A stretch of DNA of 64,000 nt from Limosilactobacillus sp. (GTDB taxonomy: Bacteria; Bacillota; Bacilli; Lactobacillales; Lactobacillaceae), in contig NZ_JAKVPE010000001.1 in the NCBI RefSeq assembly GCF_022482365.1, positions 1,922,001-1,986,000 of the forward strand, read 5' to 3'. This document shows positions 43,503 to 52,553 of this stretch, piece after piece (the first letter of the stretch is position 1; each line of letters begins with the position of its first letter). The notes under the pieces were generated by a model. The model worked only from the letters and a program-made list of their open reading frames with translations, was not told the DNA's origin and searched no databases. Position numbers and translations under genes: made by a program.

Positions 43503-46500
43503 ATGGTCGGGAAAAACAACCATTACTTGAAAGAAAGCAAGAATAATCAAAAATACCAGCGCTTCTCACTGCGGAAGTTCAGCATCGGGGTCGTATCGGT
43601 GGCCATCGCTGCCGGCTTCTACCTGGGGAGTAGCCAGAGCGTCATGGCCGACACTACGACGCAGGCGGCTCAGACAAGTGAAAGCACTGTAGCCGTGTCG
43701 ACAAGCGGTAGCACGGCCAGCGACTCTTCTGAAGTGACTCAGGCTAGCAGTGCAACGACAACCAAAACCTCAGCCAGTGCCAATGCGTCTGAAGCAGCTA
43801 CGACACCGACTACAACGGAGTCATCTGCGGCCTCTGCTAGCGATGACGCAGCAACCATGACATTAAGTACCAAAACTCCTGTCACGAGTATCACTGCGCT
43901 TGCTGATTCCAAGACCCAAACCCCGACAGTTGCAAAAACTGCTCATAACAATACTGAAAATCAAGCTGTTAACAATACTGATGAGGTGACAGTAACGATC
44001 ATCTACAAGGATGAAACGACTGGCAAGACTTTAGATACTGAAACGGTAAGTGGCAAGGCAGGCCAGAAGATTAAGTTCAATAATCAAAAAATCTTAGATT
44101 ACCGAAATCTGCATTACAAATATAATGACTCCAACCTGGATAAGCTGATTTATCGAGTAGATGTGAAGGAGTACACGATTTCTTTTACCCATAGGACTAA
44201 GCCTGATACCAAGAACGTTAAAGTTACCCGGACGATTAACGTTACTAAGCCGGACGGCAGTGTCACGACTACAACGCAAATCGTTAACTCAACGGGTAAG
44301 GGCACTAAGGATCTGGTTACTAACGAGACCACTTGGAATTCTTGGACAACCGGCACCTGGGCTGAGTTTGATACGCCAACCATTTCAGGCTACACGCCAA
44401 GCCAAACTACGGTAGCTGCGGAAGAGGTTAATGGTACTACTGCAGATCAAATTGTTAAGATTACCTACACAGCTGATGAGTTGACGGCAACGATCACCTA
44501 CAAGGATGATACGACTGGCCAAATTTTAGGGACCGAAACGGCAACTGGCAAAGTGGGTCAGAAGATCGATTTCAATAATAATCAAAAAATCTTGGACTAC
44601 CGGAACGCGGGATACGCCTATCGGAAGACCGATCTAGATGGCCAGACTTATCAGGTAAATGGTCAGAAGGACTTCACGGTTCACTTCACGCATAAGACTG
44701 AGACTGTTACTAAAAACGTTACGGTCACTCGCACGATTCGCTACGTTTACAGTGATCGCAAGGAGGCTGCCAAGGATGTCGTTCAGACTCTGACCTTCAA
44801 ACAGACCGGTACGAAAGACCTGGTTACTGGTCAAACCACTTGGAATAATGTTGCGGATCAAGACTTTGCGGCAGTCGATAGTCCGGTAATTGCCGGCTAC
44901 ACGGCAAACAAGGCAACCGTTGCGCAGGAAAGCGCCAATGTCGACACAAAGTCTTCTGAGCTTACGGTTACCTACAAGGCTAGCGACGCAGATGCCATGA
45001 TTACCTACGTGGACGAGGCAACCGGCAAAACCATTAAGACCGAGAAGGCAAGTGGTAAAGTAGGTCAAAAGATTGTCTTTGCGACCTACCCTGGATACCA
45101 GATCAAGCTGCTTGAACAGCAGGGCTACGAGCTAGGACCAAACGACTTCCGCTTTGAGGGTGAATACTACAGCAGCGACAGCGCCAAGAACCACTTCACC
45201 GTTCATTTGAATCACGGCAAGAAAGCGGATGTTGAGAACAAGACGATTACCCGGACGATTAACGTTACCAACCCGGACGGCGCGGTCAAGACAACGAAGC
45301 AAGTTGCTGAATTGTCCCGGATGGTTACTAAGGACGCGGTGACTGGTGACGTGCTTGAAACCGGCGACTGGACAACTGGTAGCTGGGCTGAGTTTGATAC
45401 GCCAACCATTTCAAACTATACGCCAAGTCAAGCTACGGTAGCTGCGGAAAAGGTTGATAACAATACTAAAGATCAAGTCGTTAATATCACCTATACGGCT
45501 AATGAGCAGACTGCGACGATCACCTACGTAGATGATACTGATCACAAGGGGATGCGGACAGATAATGCCATCGGCAAGTTTGGCCAACAGATCGTTTTCG
45601 CCAATGATCCGGGCAAACAGATTCTGGCTTACCGGGATGCTGGTTACGTATACCAAGACACTGACTTCAACAACCAGGCTTACCAGTCCGATAATGCCAA
45701 GAATGCCTACGTGGTTCATTTCACGCATAAGACGCAGACCTTTACACCAGCTTATAATCCTAACGGCTACGATTTAAGTCGGAATGCAACCTATACCATT
45801 CACTACGTTTTCGCTGATGGAAAGCAGAACGACTATAACGTTGTTCAACAGTCTATCCTGGGCGCAGTTACGAGAACCGCGACGTTGGATGAAGCAACGG
45901 GCGAAGTGACGTACGGGAATTGGAAGGTCAATTCTCGCTTTGCTCAAATTTCTACTCCAGAGAGACCGGGTTACACACCAGATAAGGCTCAGAGTAACGG
46001 CTTTACCCCTGTCGTGGATGGCCAATCCCTGATGCTGGATGGTGACGAGACGGTAACCTATTACCCAGATTCCGTTAAGTCTGACGCTAAGCTGTATACC
46101 CGGACGATTCACTACGTTGACGAGCATGGCAACGAGCTCTTCGGCGACACCGTTCAGTCCGTTACCTTCAACAAGAGTACCGAGACTGACTACAACGGCA
46201 ATGTCATCAACGACGGTGCATGGGTCAGTGACCACAACCAGTTTGACGCGGTAGTTGCTCCAACTAAGGATGGCTACACGGCCGACCAAGCTCAGGTTGA
46301 TCAATTAGCAATCGACGCTAACGATTCAAATCAGAAGCATGAGGTTACGATTGTTTACCATGCAAACAAACAAACCGCCACGATCACTTACGTGGACGAT
46401 GCAACTGGCAAGGCCATCAAGACCGAGACGGTCAATGGCAAGGTTGGTCAAAAGATTGTCTTTGCGACCTACCCTGGGTACCAGATCAAGCTGCTTGAAC

Positions 46501-47906
46501 AGCAGGGTTACGAGCTGGGACCAAACGACTTCCGCTTTGAAGGTGAATACTACAGCAGTGACAGCGCCAAGAACCACTTCACCGTTCATTTGAATCACGG
46601 CAAGAAAGCGGACGTTGATACCAAGACCATCACCCGGACGATCAACGTTACCAATCCGGACGGCACTGTCAAGACAACGAAGCAAGCCGCCGAATTGTCC
46701 CGGATGGTTACGAAGGACGCGGTTACCGGCGACGTGCTTGAAACCGGTGACTGGACGACTGGGGCTTGGGATGAATTTGATACGCCAACTATCCCAGGTT
46801 ACACGCCGAGTCAGGCCAGCGTAGCGCAACAGACCGTTACCAGCACAACACCGGATACCACGATCGCAATCACCTACACGGCCGATGCTAAGCCTGTCAA
46901 GCAGGGTGACGTGACGATCAAGTATGTTGACCAGGACGGCAACGAGATCAGTCGGCAGGTTATCTCCGGCAACGTCGGTGATACGATCAAGGTCACTCCT
47001 GAGATTCCTGCCGGTTGGGAACCAGCCGATCCAAGCACCGTCCCGAGTGAGGTAACGATCCGCGAAGAAAACGGTCAGATCATCATTGTGGTCATCAAGC
47101 ACGCCGTTCAGGATCCAACCGAAACCAAGACGGTCACCCGGACGATCAACGTGACAACGCCGGATGGTCAGACGACGACCACCAAGCAGACGGTTACGCT
47201 GACTCGGAGTGGCGACCTCGACCTGGTCACTGGCCAGACGACCTGGGGTGACTGGACGACCGGGACTTGGCAGGACTTCAAGCCAGCCGCAATCGCCGGC
47301 TACACGCCAAGTCAAAGCGACGTGCCCGAAGTAACCGTTGATGGCGACACGATGGATCAGGTGATCAACATTACCTACACGGCCGACCAACAAACGCCGG
47401 TTGATCCAGGCCAGACGACGGATCCGGTAGAACCAGCCAAGCCGGCCGATCACGACGCTGACACGTCACAGCCAGGTGATCACAACACCGACACGTCACA
47501 GCCCACTGATCCAGACTTTGACGCACACTACAGAAATGCTGATGCTGCACCGGACGATAGCAATCAACAGGATGACGCTACTACCAGTGAAGCTCCTGTT
47601 AGTGAAGCCCCCGTCGCATCAACGAGTGCTGCGCAGGCTAAGTATGCACCGACGACGGATCCAAATGGTGCTACTCTAACGGGGATCACTGTTCGCGGTA
47701 CCGCCAAGTCGACTACTTCAACTGATGCACAGCGCGCAAGCAACGCAGCTGCACCAACTGACACCACGTCGGCAAATGAACGTGCCACTAGCCAACGCCT
47801 GCCACAGACCGGGAATGCCGATTCCACGGCCCTGGTTGGCCTAGGCTTTGCCTCCCTGCTGACCATGTTTGGCCTGCTTGGTTCTAAGAAGAACAAGCAG
47901 GACTAA
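43503..47906 (+). CDS. LPxTG-anchored MucBP/Muc_B2 repeat adhesin
   Basis: 1467 aa from the ATG at 43503 (RBS GGGAGAA). The signal peptide is YSIRK-type: FSLRKFSIGVVSVAIAAGFY, cleaved near VMADTT. A Ser/Thr/Ala-rich stretch (about 45-150) follows. Then come tandem units, each a MucBP-like half (TYKDDTTGQILGTETATGKV) and a Muc_B2-like half (TRTINVTKPDGSVTT ... GYTPSQ), starting near 43984, 44478, 44991, 45508 and 46375, plus extra B2 units near 46084 and 47111 and a distinct MucBP domain near 46905. A DTSQP linker, the LPQTGN sorting signal, a membrane helix and a KKNKQD tail end it. It is a sortase-anchored mucus-binding surface protein. Confidence 0.92.
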   Translation: MVGKNNHYLKESKNNQKYQRFSLRKFSIGVVSVAIAAGFYLGSSQSVMADTTTQAAQTSESTVAVSTSGSTASDSSEVTQASSATTTKTSASANASEAATTPTTTESSAASASDDAATMTLSTKTPVTSITALADSKTQTPTVAKTAHNNTENQAVNNTDEVTVTIIYKDETTGKTLDTETVSGKAGQKIKFNNQKILDYRNLHYKYNDSNLDKLIYRVDVKEYTISFTHRTKPDTKNVKVTRTINVTKPDGSVTTTTQIVNSTGKGTKDLVTNETTWNSWTTGTWAEFDTPTISGYTPSQTTVAAEEVNGTTADQIVKITYTADELTATITYKDDTTGQILGTETATGKVGQKIDFNNNQKILDYRNAGYAYRKTDLDGQTYQVNGQKDFTVHFTHKTETVTKNVTVTRTIRYVYSDRKEAAKDVVQTLTFKQTGTKDLVTGQTTWNNVADQDFAAVDSPVIAGYTANKATVAQESANVDTKSSELTVTYKASDADAMITYVDEATGKTIKTEKASGKVGQKIVFATYPGYQIKLLEQQGYELGPNDFRFEGEYYSSDSAKNHFTVHLNHGKKADVENKTITRTINVTNPDGAVKTTKQVAELSRMVTKDAVTGDVLETGDWTTGSWAEFDTPTISNYTPSQATVAAEKVDNNTKDQVVNITYTANEQTATITYVDDTDHKGMRTDNAIGKFGQQIVFANDPGKQILAYRDAGYVYQDTDFNNQAYQSDNAKNAYVVHFTHKTQTFTPAYNPNGYDLSRNATYTIHYVFADGKQNDYNVVQQSILGAVTRTATLDEATGEVTYGNWKVNSRFAQISTPERPGYTPDKAQSNGFTPVVDGQSLMLDGDETVTYYPDSVKSDAKLYTRTIHYVDEHGNELFGDTVQSVTFNKSTETDYNGNVINDGAWVSDHNQFDAVVAPTKDGYTADQAQVDQLAIDANDSNQKHEVTIVYHANKQTATITYVDDATGKAIKTETVNGKVGQKIVFATYPGYQIKLLEQQGYELGPNDFRFEGEYYSSDSAKNHFTVHLNHGKKADVDTKTITRTINVTNPDGTVKTTKQAAELSRMVTKDAVTGDVLETGDWTTGAWDEFDTPTIPGYTPSQASVAQQTVTSTTPDTTIAITYTADAKPVKQGDVTIKYVDQDGNEISRQVISGNVGDTIKVTPEIPAGWEPADPSTVPSEVTIREENGQIIIVVIKHAVQDPTETKTVTRTINVTTPDGQTTTTKQTVTLTRSGDLDLVTGQTTWGDWTTGTWQDFKPAAIAGYTPSQSDVPEVTVDGDTMDQVINITYTADQQTPVDPGQTTDPVEPAKPADHDADTSQPGDHNTDTSQPTDPDFDAHYRNADAAPDDSNQQDDATTSEAPVSEAPVASTSAAQAKYAPTTDPNGATLTGITVRGTAKSTTSTDAQRASNAAAPTDTTSANERATSQRLPQTGNADSTALVGLGFASLLTMFGLLGSKKNKQD
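44991..45420 (+). repeat. Adhesin repeat unit copy A (nearly identical to copy B)
   Basis: This coding stretch, including VGQKIVFATYPGYQIKLLEQ and ELSRMVTKDAVTGDVLETGD, is almost the same at DNA level as 46381-46810, far closer than any other pair of units in the gene. Confidence 0.85.
46381..46810 (+). repeat. Adhesin repeat unit copy B
   Basis: Near-duplicate of 44991-45420, about 1.4 kb apart. Scattered synonymous differences only over much of its length point to recent duplication or gene conversion. Confidence 0.85.
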
Positions 47907-47932
47907 GCTTGATCAGCAGCCCAAATAAAAAC

Positions 47933-47994
47933 TAAAAAACGCTGAATCGATCGAAGATGCTCATTAAAAGCATCTGATCGGTTCAGCGTTTTTT
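47933..47994. terminator. Bidirectional terminator between adhesin and membrane protein genes
   Basis: AAAACGCTGAATCGATC and GATCGGTTCAGCGTTTT form a long stem around an inner AGATGC/GCATCT stem, with A and T tracts on each side; it serves both convergent genes. Confidence 0.88.
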
Positions 47995-47995
47995 C

Positions 47996-49762
47996 TTATG
48001 TGGTAATGTGGTACCAGAATCCGGGCAGCGAGCGGATCAGGGCGTAAATCCCGTAGAGCAGCAAGATGCTGATGCCAACTAGCGAAATTGCTAGGAGAAC
48101 CTTAAACCAGCTTGCTACCTTAAAGTAGAGGGTGACGGTATTTTGTCCCTGGCGTTGATAAACGTAGGGAGCCCCGATTCTGGACCGCTTGTAGTTGTGC
48201 AGTCGCTTGCCATTGAGGGTGAGCTGCGATTCGTGATAGGTGATGATTGGCAGCCGGACCCGGCCGGCCGTGGCGGCGTTCCAGGCCAACTGCAGGCCGC
48301 CGTGGGGAAGGACCGTGTGCTTGTATTCGCCGGCGTGGTTGATGATCTGGTCCTGGTAGGCAAAGGAGCGGATGTACTTCCGGTTGTTGAGGTACTTCTT
48401 CGGAACCGGCAGGTAGTCCGGGCTGCGCTTTTCCACCATCGTCAGCAATTGACCGGGATAAAGGTCGTGAACCGACCGACGCAGGCCGAAGCGGTTCTCG
48501 GTGACCCAGGCAATCGCGCTGGAGGAGTTCAGGACGGCCGGCGACTTGTAACGCGCTGTCCGCCGAAAGACGTCGCTGGTGTTGGGCACGAGGACCTGGG
48601 CGACCATGAAGAGCAGGATACCGACGGTGATCTTGCGCCGCAACTGGAGCCGCGGTGCCCGCTCCCCGCAAACGAAGTCGGTCGCAGAAATCGCTACCCC
48701 CAAGAGGAGTAGGGGATAGGCGATGACGGTCAGCCGGCTGGGAAACTGGAGGGTGTGCGACAGGGCCGGGATGGCCTTCGCAATTTGATCCCAGGGCGTC
48801 CAGATGGAGGAAACCATCAGGATGATAAAGCCAAACAGGGTCACGGTGGTGTTGACCAGCGAACGTCGCCAGTGCCGACAGACATAAAGCAGCTGGGCCA
48901 GGAAGAGCAGCCAACAGAAATAGATGAGGTAGTTGCGCGTGCTATTGAACTGCGAGGGCTTGAGCGAGTTAAACAGCATGTTAAAGTCGGCCGGGGCGGC
49001 GATGTGGTTGTGGAGGTTGAGCATCAACAGCGCTCCCCAGACGTTGGCGGTCAGGATGACGGTGCCGATCACGGCCAGCGCGGTCTCCTTGATCATCCCC
49101 CAGCGGTTGCTCGTCTTCACCAGGCCGATGATGAAGAAGGGAAGCAGGGTGAGAACGAAGAAGATCGAGCTCAAGAGGTGGATCTGGATCACGGTCGTCA
49201 TCACGATCATTAGGGGCAGCCAGTGAACCGGCCGCGCGCGGTCCTGGAGCATCGTGATCGCGCACATCAGCATGTAGGGCGCCAGCATTGCTCCCCAGGC
49301 GTTCATGTTCTGGGCGAGCTGCCAGCGGGGCAGCCAGCCGATGTTCATGAAGATCAGGCTGACCAACAGGGCGAACCGCCGGGAACTGTGCGCCTTGGTC
49401 GCCAGCAGGTACATGCCGATCCCGCCGACGACATAGACGACGAAATCGCTGATGACCTCGTAGCGATACCAGGTACCCAAGAAACCAAGCAGGGCCCCGT
49501 TGAGGTAGGCAAAGAGGGGACCGTAGACGGCGTTGATCACCCGCCCACTCTGTTGGAAGCAGTAGTTGCTCTGAAAATAGCTGAAGTCCAGGTGCTGGAT
49601 CTGCTTGGCGGCATCGTAGAAGCGGTTAAAGTGGAAGATCGAGTCGGTCCCGAGGATCACCCCATGAGAAATGATCTGAGGGTACATAATAATGTAGGCC
49701 ATTACGCAGATTGCAAGGTAGGGCAATGACCAGTTGATTAGGTGATACAATTTGCTTTTCAT
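47996..49762 (-). CDS. Large polytopic membrane protein (PTPS_related/YfhO-like)
   Basis: 588 aa from the ATG at 49762 (MKSKLYHLINW) with GGAG 7 nt upstream; a further ATG at 49774 would overlap it. About 12 membrane segments. The first extracellular loop carries GTDSIFHFNRFYDAAKQIQH, then QSGRVINAVYGPLFAY, the acidic-residue loop typical of GT-C-like glycosyltransferases. The C-terminal roughly 150 residues before the last helix form a beta-rich extracellular domain. It resembles 'PTPS-related' membrane proteins of lactobacilli, probably glycosyl transfer to surface polymers (inference). Monocistronic. Confidence 0.75.
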   Translation of the reverse strand: MKSKLYHLINWSLPYLAICVMAYIIMYPQIISHGVILGTDSIFHFNRFYDAAKQIQHLDFSYFQSNYCFQQSGRVINAVYGPLFAYLNGALLGFLGTWYRYEVISDFVVYVVGGIGMYLLATKAHSSRRFALLVSLIFMNIGWLPRWQLAQNMNAWGAMLAPYMLMCAITMLQDRARPVHWLPLMIVMTTVIQIHLLSSIFFVLTLLPFFIIGLVKTSNRWGMIKETALAVIGTVILTANVWGALLMLNLHNHIAAPADFNMLFNSLKPSQFNSTRNYLIYFCWLLFLAQLLYVCRHWRRSLVNTTVTLFGFIILMVSSIWTPWDQIAKAIPALSHTLQFPSRLTVIAYPLLLLGVAISATDFVCGERAPRLQLRRKITVGILLFMVAQVLVPNTSDVFRRTARYKSPAVLNSSSAIAWVTENRFGLRRSVHDLYPGQLLTMVEKRSPDYLPVPKKYLNNRKYIRSFAYQDQIINHAGEYKHTVLPHGGLQLAWNAATAGRVRLPIITYHESQLTLNGKRLHNYKRSRIGAPYVYQRQGQNTVTLYFKVASWFKVLLAISLVGISILLLYGIYALIRSLPGFWYHITT

Positions 49763-49920
49763 GATTATCTCCATACTTAAGATAATTAGTCAATCTCCCT
49801 AATTATAGTCCACTTCTTGCGGCGACGGGATTTTAATTGAGAATCTGCTTGATTAGAATTCTTAAAATTTGGTTAACGTTGTACAATAGAAAGATAACTT
49901 GAGAGAAAGTAGATGATGAA

Positions 49921-50871
49921 ATGCTGTCAATATTCCTGTCCGCGATTTCCGGGGTCCTGATTATCCTGGTAATGGTGGTCGTCGGCTTCGTGCTCAACGA
50001 ACGGGGCTGGTTTAATCCGGGGTCTTCGAAGGTCATCTCCCGGATCGTCACCCAGGTCGCCCTGCCGTGCTACATGGTGACGACGATCATGCATGACTTT
50101 TCGGCTGGGCAATTGAAAACCTTGCTGCCGGACCTGCGTTACCCGGTCCTGTCAATGCTGATCCTCTTCGCCCTTTCCTTTGCCGTGGCCCGGGTGATCG
50201 GGATCAAACGGTCGCACATCGGGCTCTTTTCCTCGATGTTCTTTAATTCCAACACGGTCTTCATCGGCCTGCCGATCAACCTGGCCCTCTTTGGCAACCG
50301 TTCGATTCCCTACGTCCTGGTCTACTACATGGCCAACACGACCTTCTTCTGGACGCTGGGCGTGTGGCTGATCCAGCGTGACGGGATGCACGAGGCCAAG
50401 ATCGACGTCAAGACGGCCCTGAAGAAGATCTTCTCGCCGCCGCTGCTTGGCTTCATTCTGGGGGTGATCTTAGTAATCCTTCACGTTCACCTGCCGAAGT
50501 TCGTGATGAGCGACCTTTCCTACATCGGTGGGCTGACGATTCCGCTGTCGATGATCTTCATCGGGATTGCGATCTCCAACGCCGGCCTCAGTCGGGTGCG
50601 GCTGACCCGGGACGCCTGGGGGATTCTCCTCGGCCGCTTCCTCTTTGCGCCGGTCCTGATGGCCATTCTGGTGATTCCAAGTTCTATGCCGGCCCTGATG
50701 AAACAGGTTTTCATCCTGCAAGCGGCTATGCCGGTCATGACCAACGCCCCAGTTGTTTCCAAGCTCTACCATGCCGATTCGGACTACGCCGCGATCATGG
50801 TCACCGAAACGACGGTCCTCAGTGTGATCGTCATTCCGATCCTGATGGTTCTAATCAAGACGATGTTGTAG
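49921..50871 (+). CDS. AEC family transporter (auxin efflux carrier-type)
   Basis: 316 aa, about 10 membrane segments. The first half has VVVGFVLNERGWFNPGSSKV and FFNSNTVFIGLPINLALFGN; the second half has YIGGLTIPLSMIFIGIAISN and VFILQAAMPVMTNAPVVSKL. These paired motifs identify the AEC (malate/auxin-like carrier) family. Transport of an organic acid such as malate is common in lactic acid bacteria but not shown here. Weak RBS (GAGAAAG, distant). Confidence 0.9.
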   Translation: MLSIFLSAISGVLIILVMVVVGFVLNERGWFNPGSSKVISRIVTQVALPCYMVTTIMHDFSAGQLKTLLPDLRYPVLSMLILFALSFAVARVIGIKRSHIGLFSSMFFNSNTVFIGLPINLALFGNRSIPYVLVYYMANTTFFWTLGVWLIQRDGMHEAKIDVKTALKKIFSPPLLGFILGVILVILHVHLPKFVMSDLSYIGGLTIPLSMIFIGIAISNAGLSRVRLTRDAWGILLGRFLFAPVLMAILVIPSSMPALMKQVFILQAAMPVMTNAPVVSKLYHADSDYAAIMVTETTVLSVIVIPILMVLIKTML

Positions 50872-50935
50872 GTCCGACTGTTAAAGACTGCACAATTGCG
50901 CTATCATAAGTGGTGGCAAAGGAGTGAGAGCTATT

Positions 50936-51622
50936 ATGGTAGATTTAGTGATTGTTCGACATGGTCAGAGTCAGGCCAACCGGGACAACATCTTCACGGG
51001 TTGGACCGATGTGCCCTTGACGCCGGAAGGCATTGCCCAGGGGCAGGCGGTCGGCCGGGAGCTGGCCCAGCTCGGGATTCAGTTCGCCGACGCCCACACC
51101 TCCTACATGGGGCGGGCGATCAAGACGACGAACATCATCCTGGAGGCGATTGACCAGCTGTACATTCCGGTTCATAAGACCTGGCGGCTCAATGAACGCC
51201 ACTACGGCGCACTGAGCGGTCGCAACAAGGCCAAGGTCAAAGAAGAGGTCGGCGCAGAACAGCTGCATCGCTGGCGGCGGGGCTATTCCGACCTGCCGCC
51301 GCAGCTGACGGAGCGTCAGCACGACCGGCGCTACAACCGTCTCGGGGTGAAGATGCCGCTGAGCGAGAGCCTGGCGATGACCCAGCAGCGGCTCTTGCCA
51401 TACTGGCAGGATCAGATTGCGCCACGCCTCTTGGACGGGAAAAATCAACTGGTGGTGGCCCACGGCAGCTCGCTGCGGGCCCTGATCAAGTACCTCGACC
51501 AGATTCCGGATGAGGACATTGACAAGGTTGAGGTGCCAAACGGCAAACCGATCTGGTACCGATTCGACGATCACTTGCACATCGTCAAGAAGACTTTCAT
51601 TACAATGGATGGTGAAGATTAA
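50936..51622 (+). CDS. gpmA: 2,3-bisphosphoglycerate-dependent phosphoglycerate mutase
   Basis: 228 aa from the ATG at 50936 (RBS AAAGGAG). The catalytic phospho-His motif is VIVRHGQSQANRDN (His about residue 9), followed by FTGWTDVPLT, LNERHYGALSG and the second His in VVAHGSSLRAL. It interconverts 3- and 2-phosphoglycerate in glycolysis. It may be one of several paralogues. The hydrolase gene starts on the next base after its stop. Confidence 0.93.
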   Translation: MVDLVIVRHGQSQANRDNIFTGWTDVPLTPEGIAQGQAVGRELAQLGIQFADAHTSYMGRAIKTTNIILEAIDQLYIPVHKTWRLNERHYGALSGRNKAKVKEEVGAEQLHRWRRGYSDLPPQLTERQHDRRYNRLGVKMPLSESLAMTQQRLLPYWQDQIAPRLLDGKNQLVVAHGSSLRALIKYLDQIPDEDIDKVEVPNGKPIWYRFDDHLHIVKKTFITMDGED

Positions 51623-52486
51623 ATGATTCATGAGCTGCAAAACAACCCCACTTTAGATGGGCAGGTCCGCCTGCTCGATAACGTGACCTACGCGGCGGTT
51701 GATGGCCGCCCCCTCAAGATGGCCATCATGACCCCGTGGACCCAGCGTTACCCCCAACAGTACCACCCGGCGCCGCGCCCACTGCTTGTCTTCGTCCAGG
51801 GGAGTTCCTGGCGCACCGGCAAGCTGGGTGAGGAAATTCCGCAGCTGGTGCAATTCGTCAAGCACGGCTACGTGGTGGCGACCGTCCAGCACCGCAGCGC
51901 CGTCGACGGTTACGCCTTTCCGGCCTTCTTGGAGGACGTCAAGACAGCGATCCGCTACCTGCGGCGTCACGCTCGCAAATACGCGATTGACCCGCACCGC
52001 GTCGGCATTTGGGGGACTTCCTCGGGTGCCAATGCGGCGATGCTGGTCGGCCTGACCGGGGATGACGAACGCTACAAGACCCGGCTCTACGCCCACGAAT
52101 CCGACCGGGTTGACGCAGTCATTTCCTGCTTCGCGCCGATGGACGTGGCCGACACCTTTGAGTATTCCAAGAAGGTCCCGGGCAACAAGCTGCTCCAGTT
52201 CTGCCTCTTTGGGCCCGATCCGTCCAAGTGGGCGGAGGTCGCCCGGGCGATGAGCCCGCTGGCCGTCGAGGAGCCGGGGCAGGATTACCCGCCATTCCTG
52301 CTGCTGCACGGGGATGCCGATACCGTGGTTCCTTACCACCAGATGGTCGACATGTACAACCAGCTCGACCAGGACGGCTACGAGGTCACGGCCTACCGGG
52401 TTAAGGGCGCCAACCACGAACGCGACTTCTGGAGCCAGCGCATTTACGACATTGCGCGGGACTTCCTGGATCAAAAATTAAAATAA
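51623..52486 (+). CDS. Alpha/beta hydrolase (BD-FAE/esterase-lipase type)
   Basis: 287 aa. The nucleophile elbow is GIWGTSSGANAAML (Ser about residue 136), preceded by VFVQGSSWRTG as an oxyanion HG-like strand. The acid is Asp in LLLHGDADTVVPYHQM and the base His in KGANHERDFW. No signal peptide, cytosolic. It most likely hydrolyses small acyl esters, for example acetylated sugars or feruloyl esters; the specificity is not visible. It abuts gpmA without a gap, so it is cotranscribed. Confidence 0.88.
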   Translation: MIHELQNNPTLDGQVRLLDNVTYAAVDGRPLKMAIMTPWTQRYPQQYHPAPRPLLVFVQGSSWRTGKLGEEIPQLVQFVKHGYVVATVQHRSAVDGYAFPAFLEDVKTAIRYLRRHARKYAIDPHRVGIWGTSSGANAAMLVGLTGDDERYKTRLYAHESDRVDAVISCFAPMDVADTFEYSKKVPGNKLLQFCLFGPDPSKWAEVARAMSPLAVEEPGQDYPPFLLLHGDADTVVPYHQMVDMYNQLDQDGYEVTAYRVKGANHERDFWSQRIYDIARDFLDQKLK

Positions 52487-52490
52487 ATTG

Positions 52491-52534
52491 AAAATGCCAC
52501 CCGATAAATTTGCAGATTTATCGGGTGGCATTTT
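52491..52534. terminator. Bidirectional terminator between hydrolase and pepC
   Basis: AAAATGCCACCCGATAAA (52491-52508) and TTTATCGGGTGGCATTTT (52517-52534), perfect 18-bp stem with A and T flanks. Confidence 0.94.
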
Positions 52535-52553
52535 GTCATTTTTAAGCTTTCGA

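Noticed and set aside
46326-47453. 375-codon antisense frame in the adhesin
   Set aside because: Arises from the repetitive codon pattern of the adhesin; repeats itself with the units.
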